A stretch of DNA of 64,000 bases from Silene latifolia (taxonomy: Eukaryota > Streptophyta > Magnoliopsida > Caryophyllales > Caryophyllaceae), in contig NC_133536.1 of NCBI RefSeq assembly GCF_048544455.1, forward strand, positions 36,102,652 to 36,166,651, given 5' to 3'. Shown here piece after piece: positions 48,579 to 60,000 of the stretch. Numbering within the stretch: the stretch's first letter is position 1; each line of letters starts with the position of its first letter. A model generated the notes under the pieces. That model searched no databases, was not told the DNA's origin, and saw only the letters and a list, made by a program, of their open reading frames with translations. The position numbers were made by a program, and so were the translations under genes.

Positions 48579-49583
48579 TGTGGGTTAATATCCGTATACT
48601 ACCCTTAAATTGCAGGACTATAACGTAAATTTAAACATGCAATTTATAGTCATAAAACGATAAATACAAAAGAAACGATAAGTGTATAGAAATCAACCTC
48701 GGGTCCTTTAAATTGCGGCGTAAAGAACAGAAATCTAAGCAGATTTCCTCCTAATCGTTGCACCCAAGACCTTGTCCGAGATATGCCCTTGTGCTAGAAC
48801 AGTGTTCTCCGATTGCCTTGCAATATAGGGAGAACTGATGTGAGTTTGCTTGAGATGTGAGATCTCGGTTTCTCTAGAGAAAAATGCTCTCTCGAAACCC
48901 TAGTTTTTTTTACAAATGTTTTGATTCCAGTTAGAAGGGAGGAGAAACCCTCCCTTTTGTTCCCTCTCACTCGGCCGGCCATGGGCTACCTAGGGAAGTG
49001 GGCTTCCACTTCCTTTTAGTCTTGGCTCATGGTCTGGTTCGCAAAAATCGCTAAAATGTATATGACGGGTTTATATTATAAACTGTTATCGGTTATCGGA
49101 AATTAAGGCATCAGCTAATAATACGAGTTAACTGAATTATTAATACGTGTCCGACAAAACAGTATTGTATAATTTATTTTAATATACATTTAATTAAATA
49201 TAAATCACGTATATTTAATTTTACGAATTAACTGGTTAATTCGCCTTAGCCCATGATATTTAATCCGTATTAAATATAATATCTCAACATCACATATTTG
49301 ACTAATTACTAGTCAAATAACTCGGACTAACTGGTTAGTCAATTTTGGCATCTATATGACAGTATTTTCATACCGTCACATCTCTCGAACGTATCCTATA
49401 GGTGTGACTTTTAGGGACCAGTTGATCACCGCCATCTGTATGACAATAACGTCAAACTTATCTAGCAAGCCAACCGTTATTGATAAACGTGGATCAACTG
49501 ATAATAATACCAAAGTATGCCCTTTGATCCTTTTAGAGGTTTATAAGTCCTTGCACTAACTGTTAAGGACACCAACCCCAACA
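48579..49583 (-). repeat. 5' LTR of the copia element
   Basis: It pairs with 40655-41658. The differences seen are mainly at CTG/CAG sites. Confidence 0.95.
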
Positions 49584-49931
49584 GTTAAAAGGCATCTCTA
49601 AATGAGGATTGCAGCTTAGGGCTTATTCAGAAAAATTGGGATTTATGACATGAATTTGGGGATTTTGGGGTTATTGAACTGGGAAAATGAAATGTATATG
49701 GGGTAGTTAGGGTGTTTTAATGAATATTGGAGGGTAATTTGGGCATTTCACTTAAGTTGTCACCTAACGAGACGGAAAATAAGAAAAACGCTGCTCGGAT
49801 AAAAAATACGGTGGTGATTGGGGAATATACAATGAAGGTAGGGTGTTATTTGTAAAAATAGAAATACGTGGTGGTAATTTGTAAAAAGACGCAAATACGT
49901 GGTGGTTATTTGTAATTTTTCCTATAAAATA

Positions 49932-50123
49932 TAGAGTATCTTCAAAGAAACAGAGTAGCAGAAACAACATATATCATACTTCGTACAGTAATGGTTAATG
50001 ACGTAACCAAAATGTAATTAATACCTTTATATAGAATCTCTAAATATCCAAGTATCCAACCAGATTATTCCGGGTAATAACTCCATCAATGAGTCGATCC
50101 AACTACGTACCCCTGAAAACATT
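49932..50123. other. Spacer between two MULEs
   Basis: Short AT-rich spacer with no feature. Confidence 0.5.
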
Positions 50124-50132
50124 AAAAAAAAT

Positions 50133-50673
50133 GGGATATTCTACATGGTACCCCTCAATTTTCGACTTTCTACATGGTACCCCTACACTTTTTAAAACAT
50201 ACATGGTACCCCTAATTGTTGTCATTATCACTAAGTGTACCCCTAAATTTTATTTTCCGTCAATTAAACTCAGTTTTGGGCGTTAAGTGATTACTTAGAC
50301 GCGTAACCAAGCTTGTCATTTATCATCCCATGACATAAGGACTCTATTAAACTCAATATCCATCAAGATCCTAATATTTATTGATATATCAGGGCTAAAA
50401 AAATTTTGACGGAAAATTTATTGATTCTTTGCCAAATTATCACGTCCAAAGATGGATATTGAGTCCTTATGTCATGGGATGATAAATGACAAGCTTGGTT
50501 ACGCGTCCAAGTAATCACTTAATGCCCAAAACCGAGTTTAATTGACCGAAAATAAAGTTTAGGGTTACACTTAGTGATAATGACAACAATTAGGGGTACC
50601 ATGTATGTTTTAAAAAGTGTAGGCGTACAATGTAGAAAGTCGAAAAATTGAGGGGTACCATGTAGAATATCCC
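50133..50673. mobile_element. Foldback MULE-type MITE, 541 bp
   Basis: Arms of about 220 bp form a near-perfect hairpin (GGGATATTCTACATGGTACC at the left, GGTACCATGTAGAATATCCC at the right). A 9-bp duplication (AAAAAAAAT, 50124-50132 and 50674-50682) flanks it, as for MULEs. The GGTACC/CATGGTACC motif is repeated three times in the left arm. No coding sequence. Confidence 0.87.
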
Positions 50674-50682
50674 AAAAAAAAT

Positions 50683-50906
50683 CAACATTAATAGCGTAAA
50701 ACTAAAAAGTTGTGCGATAAATTACATACATACTCAATAACTAAGCTAATTATAGAAAAAAATTGTATGTATAATGATATTACAAATATATACCAAAAAA
50801 AAAAAAAAAAAAAATAACGTAGACTATCGAAGAGAATAACGAAGAATAAGATTACGTTCTTTTATATGGTTGATTGTACTTATTGATTTGTACATCCTTT
50901 TATACA
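50683..50906. other. AT-rich spacer with poly-A
   Basis: A 20-bp A run lies near 50795-50815. No gene. Confidence 0.5.
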
Positions 50907-50939
50907 CTAGTTGTTGCTCCGCGCGCGATGCGCGCGGAG
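50907..50939 (-). mobile_element. Helitron-type 3' end (first)
   Basis: On the minus strand a GC-rich hairpin (10-bp stem CTCCGCGCGC/GCGCGCGGAG, 3-nt loop, 50917-50939) is followed by AACAA and CTAG, then a T at 50906. A hairpin just before CTRR-T is the classic Helitron 3' end. The element would extend to higher coordinates. Confidence 0.7.
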
Positions 50940-53462
50940 TCCCAAGGCCCATGACCGTCTATTTTCAAACTATCAAGCTTGCATATAATTTGGAAATGAT
51001 TGTGCTATAATTCCTCAAACAACAATTGTCTTGAGTATTTTCAATAAGCTAAGATAGAGTTAACAGTTATATATAACGGAGCGGCAAGGCACGTCTCTAC
51101 AATAGGTAGAAAAAGGAGCTTAGGAAAATAAATAACATCTCGAAGTAAGCAGTTCATGTTAAGACGCCCATAATCTAATGCGTTACCCCAACTATAAAAA
51201 AAATTAAAAATAAAAACTACAGCTTTTTATCTTTGCCCACGCTTTGTTCATCTTTGGATCCTTCGCTACCCGAAGTCTTTTGGTCCTTCATTTCTCCATC
51301 CCCTTTCATTATCTATATCTTTAACTTCTTATCTGAAACATGAGAGCTTCGACATCAATCCGAAGAGTGTAAATAATATCAGGTTAGAAAAAGACGAGCT
51401 TCCACATACAAGTTAGAGTTAGAGGGTAATAGACAAAGGCGAACTTCCAACTGAACCAAAACATTCTTCCTGAATTATTGATAATAAACGCTTTAGAGAA
51501 AGGCGAACTTCCACATATACACATATTTAAATATGCCCGAATTACCTGCTCGAATAACCCGCCCTCCACCGAAACCCAAACTCATGCCCCGAGTTTGACC
51601 CGAGCCCGAATTTTCTAATATAGCCCGACTTGAATGTTAATGGTTGGAGATTGATTATTATCTATAAATCCATAAATAACTTAAAAATAATCGACTCGAA
51701 AATGACCGAAGCCCAAAATAATCCGACCAAACTCAAACTCCTAGAGACCCAACATTGACCTGCCCCAACCTATCTCAATCCGAGTGACCCGTTTGTCAAA
51801 TCTATTTACGTAATCCAAAACTTGCTTTTTTAAAGTGCATAATAATATGGTTGCCTATTTTTTAAAGTTTGATAATAATTGAACGAAATTAATCGAATTG
51901 TTTAACACACAAGCATGAAAATTTTAATAAAAATTGATCGCGTACATGATACACCTTACAAATCACAACCAACATGTTTATAATATACTATCCTACAAAG
52001 AATCACTATTACAAAAACCAACCATATAATCACACAACTTGATAAATCAAACAATATCATTATACAAATTCTACTCATTAAACAAACACACGTAGCATCA
52101 AAAGAGCCCGCCTTGAACTTAAGATGATCGAAAAATGCCATTTCGTCGTTGCAACTCACCACCCCACTTGGAATTAAATGGTACTTCGTACTTCGTATAT
52201 TACTGCAGTTGAATATACTAAATTGTTTCAAATCTAGCACAAGACATCACAACATGATGTAATTGCAGCGGTATAATATCCCACATGTTTGTCCGGAACT
52301 ATCGTAAAATAGCCCCTTTCCTTAGCTTTTACTCGTATAATCAATTGAACGTTTCCTAAGGATTAGAAGGCAATAAATGCTAAAATACTTAGGTCTGTAA
52401 AAGCCTCTTGGTTCATCCACATTATTTACCCTTTTCAGTTTACTAAACTCTTGAAGTTAAATTCTTCCAAGTCCCACTTCACTCATGACATATAAGGGTA
52501 CGAGGTACTCGTACCTGCAAGCCAGCCACCACTTGCATCACCTTACTCCGACAGCAATGCATATCCACCCTTACCGAGCAGCTCAGTCAAACAAAGAACC
52601 ATGAGCTGCCATGGCTCAAGCCCTCCCATCACCAACAATAAAGCAAGAGTAATATTTAGTCAACGAAAAAGAGAAATACTTACTCAGAGCTATTTCGTCC
52701 ATTTTCGTCTGTCTGTGTGCCTGTGTGCCTGCTTCCTTCCGGTGTCGAAGGAAGCTTCGACTTTAGTGGTTTTGCCTAATCAAACAAACAGGCCGAATTA
52801 ATAGGGAAACAATAGTAAAAAATAAAAGAACGCAATTGCCACTTATATATGCTTCTGTCCTTGATACACTGAATTAAAGAGAACAAGAACAAGGGTTCCC
52901 CAAATTGATCATAAACAAATATATGCTCCTGTTTCGAAATTTTAAACTTGTATAACGTTTCATGCTTCGAAATTCTAAACTTTCCTTCACTTTCCCCTCT
53001 TTCCCTCTGCATCCTTCAGCCCCTCCTCCCCTCCTTCCCCTGCATCCTTCTACCCCTCCCCCCACTTATCCTCACCCCCTTCTCCTCAGCCTTCCGCTCC
53101 TCCTCCTCCTCCTCCTCCTCCTCCTCCTCCTCATTTCACTTCCCATTCCCTTACCCCTCAACCATAACAGTCAGCGACAAACACATCAAACAAATTAATT
53201 TGACGACAAGCTTTTCCAAGATAAGAAAACACCTACTTCAAATCATTTAATGATATAATGCAAAACCGACAGGCCATGGCATAATAGTCGCTTGTAAATA
53301 ACCACAAATGCCTTGACAGTAATTATAGGCCCATTTTTCTGTTATTCTCCAATATGACTCTTTCTTTCAAAATAAAAAAAAGGGTGGACATGTCATAATG
53401 GTCGCTTTTAAAGGTCATAATCAAGTGACATCCTCTTAAATCATAGAAACAATGATACATGC
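50940..53462. other. AT-rich DNA of the proposed Helitron, no gene
   Basis: No coding frame is convincing. A CCCGA-rich stretch lies at 51520-51800. The (CTC)n microsatellite is at 53097-53132. A minus-strand 5'-UTR-like stretch near 52650-52800 (MDEIALSK... short frame) cannot be assigned. Confidence 0.4.
53097..53132 (+). repeat. (CTC)12 microsatellite
   Basis: Twelve uninterrupted CTC units inside a pyrimidine-rich 150-bp tract. Poly-Ser open frames here are by-products of it. Confidence 0.95.
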
Positions 53463-53589
53463 CTGAAAGAAGATGTCAGTACGAAGTCTCTGGTGTTTTA
53501 TAGTCATGTAGGCAATTTTTTCCAAGATTGTTGTAGGCTTATGATGTTTGCTCAGATCAATGGACAAGTCCGCTTCATACGTCCTATGG
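53463..53589 (-). pseudogene. Alternative oxidase (AOX) exon 2-like fragment
   Basis: After an acceptor-like TTCTGCAG, 127 bp encode [19 protein letters not shown] and the following [10 protein letters not shown]...TDIFFQ. This matches the short second exon of plant mitochondrial AOX genes (about 129 bp), which ends in TD-FFQ before the RRYGCRAMM exon. The usual donor GT is GC here. The di-iron exons (RRYGCRAMM..., EEA-HSYTE) are not seen downstream to 50.9 kb, nor exon 1 upstream. I read it as a stranded fragment, possibly captured by a Helitron (see findings). Confidence 0.72.
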
Positions 53590-54397
53590 CTGCAGAAGTA
53601 GATTAAATTCATCAAATGTCAATATGTCATTCTAATGACTAAAAGATAGTGGGAACACGAGCACACACATACATATGTATATTATAAAAGGGGTAAGTAA
53701 ATGCTCCATTCAAAATAGTAAGTTGAAGACAACAAATTAAATTATCAAAGAGGTAGCACATATGGAATAATAAAAGCACTAAAATGTACAGATGATTCGG
53801 AAAACACCTCACACATGTGTAGATTATATGCAGCTACAAAATGTTTCTATATCTCTGAAGAATATCTTAGAAAATGCATCAAATAACAAAGAAAAAATTG
53901 GGGTCTTAAATTTTTGGTTAAATACCGTTAACACCTCGATGGTATGTGCTAACAAGCACACACATGTCAGGTAAGAAACCTTATCCAAAAGACCTAATTT
54001 GGTCATTATGCGTATTTGAAATAAATTTAAAGTCTCAGAATGATTTCCCACTTTTTTTTTCTCCTTATTCCATATTTATAAAAATAAAAAACGCCAAACA
54101 CCTAAGTACTTATCACATCGTCTGGTACTAAACCTAACAAGTTCATGTTCTCAAAGTCGTAAGGTATGTAACACACTCCGATATAATCACAAGATTCAAT
54201 AAAATAGGATTCCTCAGCTATTAACGACTGCTACAACATCATCCCATTCAGTCAATAATTCCAGCCAGTGACATGATAAGAAGGCTAAATGTATGAGTAA
54301 ACAATCTCTAAAGAGGTAACATTGAATGGTAAAGGTAACATTGAATGGTAAAAGGACCTATAGTAAGCCAATACTTATGTAAAATAATCCTTGTTAC

Positions 54398-54541
54398 CTG
54401 AGTAACCGGATAAATTCGTGACTCACACAATTTGCACAAAGCATGGACTTTGTAATAAACACAACGAAAAATATCGTAACCAAAGACTCGCTTGTAGTTC
54501 TTCTCTCCCTCTGACTTACGGCTGCTGCTGGGCGCACACTT
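54398..54541 (-). other. Exon-like open segment of unknown origin
   Basis: A minus-strand open frame (with EKNYKRVFGYDIFRCVYYKV and then HALCKLCESRIYPVTQ) ends at a CAG followed by a GTAACA donor at 54397. It lies upstream of the AOX-like exon. I do not recognise the protein. It could be a captured exon. Confidence 0.3.
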
Positions 54542-55844
54542 TTACATTTTATTAAGTCAAGAAAATCATTTCAATACAAAGATGCCAACCTCACATGAGC
54601 ACACGTGAATCATTGCCCTAGACACAGTAAGCCAGGAACAGTAAGCAAGGTTCACGTAAGACGGTATTGGTAATAGGGCTGGTAGTAGTGGCGGGAGCAA
54701 TAAAGATACAACTTAATTGGAAGTTTGGTATCACCATAAAATTGTTAATACCAATACCAGGATGTCTTCTTGCACTTTATTAAGCTAAAGCATGACAAAA
54801 TGCTCACTGAGTAATTGATCCCCACTGATGTTAACATCTAGGTGAGTTGGAAACAATGAAACAACGGAAATCTGGTAGGCTCAAATGCTCAATCATCTAA
54901 CCAAATCAGAAAGTTTAATGGTCGGTCAGCGATACTAAAATAAGGAACACGCACCAGTAACCGTTTATTGAGTCTCATTAGTAGTTGGTTGTTAGCTTGC
55001 CTTGTCTTTCTTAAATAGCAATTTGGTGACTTCCAAAAAAATTAAAAAATTTATAATGAAAAGTAATCCAAAGAATTGCCAAACCTCAAGTAAGTAACGA
55101 TCAAATCAGAAATTATAAATTGTTAAATTAACTGTACAACATAGATTTTAGAAAATCTAAGTTGAAAAGAAGAAATTAAAACCCTAAATCCCAAAAGATG
55201 AAGTTAATCACGAAAAGTAATTCCAGAAATCACCAAAACTCGAGTAAGAAATGATCCAAATCAGAAATTACAATTATTAGTTGCTGCAAAAATTCAGAAT
55301 GAAAAGCAATACCAGAAATTACCAAACTCGAGTAAGAAATTCGTTGCAGTCCTTATTCAATACGATTAAGATCAATACTATTAATACAGTACTTTCCAAA
55401 TCTCTGTAATTTTGATATTAGATACCCAGGCAAGACGGAAATCAAAACGCAAAAAAATAGTAAATTAAAAAGGAGAAATTCAGCAAATGAAATCAATACC
55501 TGGGCTTGAGCGAGTTATAACCAGATGCACGAAAAAATTCCAGATCCACAGCCTCTTTAAAGTTAGTACCCAGATAGAATGATTAATTATAGAAGAGCCT
55601 ATGGGAATCATCAATAGCTGTAGCCCTAATCATAACAAAGGCAAGCAATCTTCATCATCAAAAATACGACTATGGATTCAGATTGAATAACTAATCGACA
55701 TCGAGCAATTTAGAGAAGGATACGGTTATTGGTGTTGGTAAATGAGGTTTTGTGTTTGATGAGGGAAAAGGGTTAATAGTTGATAATTGAGATTGAATAG
55801 CTAATCACATGTATATCATATTCAGTTTACACCCAGTGCTGCTT

Positions 55845-56310
55845 GATAAGAAATAAGCGATGAAGAAACGAAGAGAGAAGCAAGAGGAGCCGAGTGATGA
55901 AGAAATGAAGAAAGAAGGAGGAAGGAGGAAGGAGGAAAGAGGAAGGAGCAGCAACGGTAGTATAAGATGGAGAAGAGTACTGTAGAAATACTGTGCATCA
56001 CATGTGTGGCACGGAGGTTACTGCTCTACTGTTCCTCATAGTGAGAATTTCCAAAGTTTGGACATTTAGAAGGGTTTTAGATAAGAAATAAGCGATGAAG
56101 AAACGAAGAGAGAAGCAGGAGGAGCCGAGTGATGAAGAAATGAAGAAAGAAGGAGGAAGGAGGAAGGAGGAAGGAGCAGCAACGGTAGTATAAGATGGAG
56201 AAGAGTACTGTAGAAATACTGTGCATCACATGTGTGGCACGGAGGTTACTGCTCTACTGTTCCTCATAGTGAGAATTTCCAAAGTTTGGACATTTAGAAG
56301 GGTTTTAGAT
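55845..56310. repeat. Tandem duplication, 235 bp
   Basis: GATAAGAAATAAGCGATG starts at 55845 and 56080, and the copies run on through an AG-rich stretch to TTCCAAAGTTTGGACATTTAG and AGGGTTTTAGAT. They are nearly identical except for one missing GGAAAGA-type unit, so the duplication is young. Confidence 0.93.
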
Positions 56311-56543
56311 ACAAAGAATATACAATTAAGATAGAAATTAGGAGAGTATTAGATATATTATATAATGTAATTCTTATCTTAAAAGTCTCCCAATCCTAGC
56401 TCATAGTCTCATACGTCTTCTATAAACCGTAGAAGTGTAGAGGATACAAAAAACATTAATTTATTAATATATTGCTTAAAAGAATTTAGCGAAAACTGAA
56501 CTCTTTATAATCGCTCGAAAAAAGCCTCCTTTAATAATATAGA

Positions 56544-56572
56544 CTAGATTTAATGCCCGGGCATCGTCCGGG
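56544..56572 (-). mobile_element. Helitron-type 3' end (second), next to a TC start
   Basis: On the minus strand a CCCGG/CCGGG hairpin (56556-56572) is followed by CATTAAAT and CTAG, T. This form of 3' end is very common in plant Helitrons. The bases directly after CTAG read TCTATATTATTAAAGG, which resembles a Helitron 5' end. Confidence 0.68.
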
Positions 56573-57004
56573 TCAATTTGTAATATCATACGATTATGAT
56601 GTAATAATACTGAACTGAACATATAGAAGCTGAACTAACCTTATAAGAGTTTAACGGAACTTCATGAGCTTAACTTTTCTGAACTTAACTTATAGAAGTT
56701 TAATTTAACTTTTATCTTAAATTCTCTCAACTGAATTTATAAGATCTGAACTAAACTTAAGGGAGTGACTTTAAGTCGAAAAGAGCAGGGCCTAACTACT
56801 AAAATTTTGCCACTAATTCAAATCTAACTCTGATCGTAGTGATTAAATGAGATGACAAACATAGGTTAACTAAAACATGGAGTTTGAATTTATAAGACAA
56901 TAGTAACATTAAGTTAATTTTAAAGGTAGAGACCGCTTACCCATACCACAACCCAAGTCAAATACCTAGATATAGACAATTAGATATTGACAATTTTCAA
57001 CTTA

Positions 57005-57036
57005 CTAGTTGTTGCTCCGCGCCCTCCCGGGCGCGG
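57005..57036 (-). mobile_element. Helitron-type 3' end (third)
   Basis: On the minus strand an 8-bp GC-rich stem with a 4-nt loop (CCGCGCCC/GGGCGCGG, 57017-57036) is followed by AGCAACAA and CTAG, with host T at 57004. The AGCAACAACTAGT tail is shared with the first end (50906-50918), so the two belong to related elements. The 5' end should lie at higher coordinates and was not found. Confidence 0.7.
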
Positions 57037-60000
57037 TGCCCCAATTCGAGTATTCGTGTGACCGCCTTCGTGAGAAAGCAATGTAGTAGTATTAAATTGC
57101 GTATTATAACACAATATGTAAAGATAGAGCGCGCGCTTCAGAAAAGAAGGTAGCCATTGTACTGTCCTGTATTTTGTGGACACGGTTTTTAAAACACATT
57201 GGTCTAGGGTCAGCTAGCATTGCAATCGAAGTAGTACACCGCAGTTTGCAATGGGGTAAAGTAGAATAGCTCAAACACATGTATGCATTCGTGGATTAAA
57301 ACACATCAAGTAACTGAATCACAATGGATAGTTTATACAACCATTTAATGTTCTGAAAGACAGAATCAAATGCAATATGGATTACGTAGGCCATGTCGAT
57401 CAATATGAACCAGGCCCTTATTAGTGGGCACGTGGCCCTCCTGGCCTAGCGCTATGACATCGGGTATGCACTGTAAGATGGACCGACTTGCAGAACGGGT
57501 GATGCAGAATGGCTCTCGGTCGTTGGGGCCATTTGCTTAGTTATCTGGTATGAAGGTTACCTGCACAATAAATAGATTAGTACTCCATATATACTGAGCT
57601 AGGAATTCACAGTGAATTTGTTGGTGGAATGTACAAATCTAACACACTATAGGGCGACCAGGAAGCTTGTAATTATGAGAGCATGGTGTTGGGAACGATT
57701 AAGATCCTAAGCCATTAATACACAACCAATAACAACATAGGTTTAAAGCAACTACACGGGGGTCAAACAACTAAGGACAGAACAAAAAACATATAGACTT
57801 GAGTAATAGTCTTTGCGACCCCATGCCTGGAACCGTTCAACGTATTATTTATAACATCAGTTCATTGTTAAGCCTAGGGTTTATCCTGTAAAGAAAATGT
57901 AGACAACGTAAACATGGTGGCTGAGGAGTTGGCAATGTACCAGGCTCTAGAAAGGGAACCCTACAGATCAACAACAAACCAAAGTAAGATCTCAAGCTAG
58001 TAAACAATAAGGCAGGGATACACAAGAGGTATCACGCTAAAAAAACAAAGCAGCATATTGGATTACGTTTTAAGGCATAAACCAGTTAGGACACCAAGAA
58101 CTCAATTTAGCCTAATAGAATCGTTACCTGCTTAAAAGGACACGTAGAGGAAGTTCTTTAATTCTAAGCCACCAGCAAACATGTTTCTTTAGTTCTTCTA
58201 CCAATAAAATATAAAAAGGCAGCTTAACATTGTATAGAAACCCGCAATCGATTTGTTTTAGGAGATGCGAGTATACGAACTTCGATTCTTGAGTATATGC
58301 GAAAACAACAAAGACGTCTAATAAAGGAAGAGTAAAATTCTTCTAAATTAGACATGCTTTGTTGGTCCGCAAGCACGAAAAAATAGAAGATACTAAATGT
58401 CTTTGGGTCTGCATCGGAGACAAAATCTAGCAGAAATCCTCAGCTTAGGCACCACTTCAGCCTGTAGATTGATGTTGAAATATTCATAGGTTAGCCTAGT
58501 CAAATGCGCACATCAATTTCGGCATGACGTATAAAATTTGCCCGAGCAATGTTACATGATGTGTAAAACAGCCAGACATTCAAAACAAAGAATGTAAAGA
58601 CACACAAATGTAGTCAACTTCTCCGTCCACACAAGCTGGGGCAGATGGTCTATGCCTAAGACCTAAAACAGTAAGCACACTAACCAAGGAACCTATCGAA
58701 CTCAAATCTTACCACTTGTTAAGATGTCCGCATCAACCTATCTTCCTTTTGTATTCCTTTACTCAATGAGTGGATTTCAGTTCTATAGCCTTCTAGTTTC
58801 CGCATCGACATACATACAAATTAACAGACAATGGTAAAAGAGGGGGGGACGGGGGGGGCTAACAAAACCTGCTATTTTGATACCAAATTTAACATAAAAG
58901 CATCCCCTAAAACAAATGCAAGGACTAACAGACTATGGTCAAAGAGGAAAGAAAAAAAGGTAATAGTACATCATTGTTTTCAACTCTTCATCCTAACTTA
59001 CCTAATCCAAGTTGCTTGTTAACGAGCCAAAAGCACCCACGTGGCATATCAAACATACATACAGAAAATAGGTGTGTTTGTGGTCGAAATAAATAAGGCA
59101 ACAAAAAAAACCTGCTTAGCTCATCAAGAAATAAAATTCATGTCGAATAAGTTTATAAATTATCCAACAGACATACAGAAACCTACTTGGTTCCACAACA
59201 ATTAAATATCTGAAAGGCCTTAAGGAATGGTGATTGGAGAGCACTTCAGTCAATGGCTCTAACTAACTACATAAGGAGTTAAGGATTATACGTTAAATAG
59301 GCATTGTGGCTTGAGAGGGGACTGCTTAATCTACATTGGCGGCTCCTAAATCTGCCTACAAACTTAGAACCTCTTCATTGACGGATGTTTAAGAGGATAT
59401 TCAAACAACTTTGAACCTATTCCAGTGCTACCAAGAAGGCCTCAAACTACTGAGCCCAGTGACCAAGTAAATTTATTTATTCATGTCCCAAAAATTTGAA
59501 CACAAAAACTGACATGTTCAACGATAATAAGTACAGTAGTTGTATCATAACAAACGTAACGGAAACAAATGTATGCTCCCTCCGTCCTGATCATTTCTTA
59601 ACCTTACTTTTTCTTCACGAGGGGTATTTTATTCAAAGGTAAATAACTGATTGGTACAAAAGGAGTACACAGGGTGACATCAGATCACAAGCAGTACCTA
59701 AAATAACGGATATACCAACCTAAACTCTAAACACCTCGAAAAGAAAGTAACCGAACCAGATTTGGTTTTTAAAAAGTGAAACAAGTACAAGCAAATCAAC
59801 TTACCCCAACTAATCGAGACTAAAATAACATCGATAAGACAATACCTCGCATATTTAGTTTAAAAAAAACGCTCGCCACAGAACGATACAATTGCAATCA
59901 AAACACCAATCCACATATATAAAAGCAATAATAGGAAGGGGATAGCCTAAAAAACAAAACTAATTAGGGTTAGCTTAGAATCAATACCTCGTGTTACGAG

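Larger units (their letters stand above)
40655..49583 (-). mobile_element. Full-length Ty1-copia retrotransposon (family 1), inside the MULE
   Basis: LTRs of 1004 and 1005 bp differ at about ten positions, and the GTTAA target duplication is perfect (40650-40654 and 49584-49588). On the minus strand the order is 5' LTR, primer-binding site, 2-kb leader, gag, protease, integrase, RT, RNase H, 3' non-coding region, PPT, 3' LTR. All domains are present, but frameshifts break the polyprotein. It belongs to the same family as the fragment at 1-2147. Confidence 0.95.
39854..49922. mobile_element. Mutator-like element (MULE), split by a copia insertion
   Basis: The outer ends are long inverted repeats: 39854 onward starts GGAAAAATTACAAATAACC and the right end closes with GGTTATTTGTAATTTTTCC. 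Similarity continues inward for about 300 bp, diverging. The 9-bp duplication TATAAATA plus A (39845-39853 and 49923-49931) is perfect, the hallmark of MULEs. Without the copia element the MULE is about 1.1 kb (39854-40654 and 49589-49922) with no transposase, so it is non-autonomous. A weak 62-residue frame at 40158-40346 lies inside it; whether this is captured gene sequence is unclear. Confidence 0.88.

Noticed and set aside
51520..51800. CCCGA-rich stretch as a telomere- or satellite-like array
   Set aside because: The motif is irregular, with no fixed period, and resembles common degenerate plant intergenic repeats.
53101..53250. Serine- and leucine-rich frames in 52948-53250
   Set aside because: They result from the (CTC)n microsatellite and its pyrimidine-rich flank.
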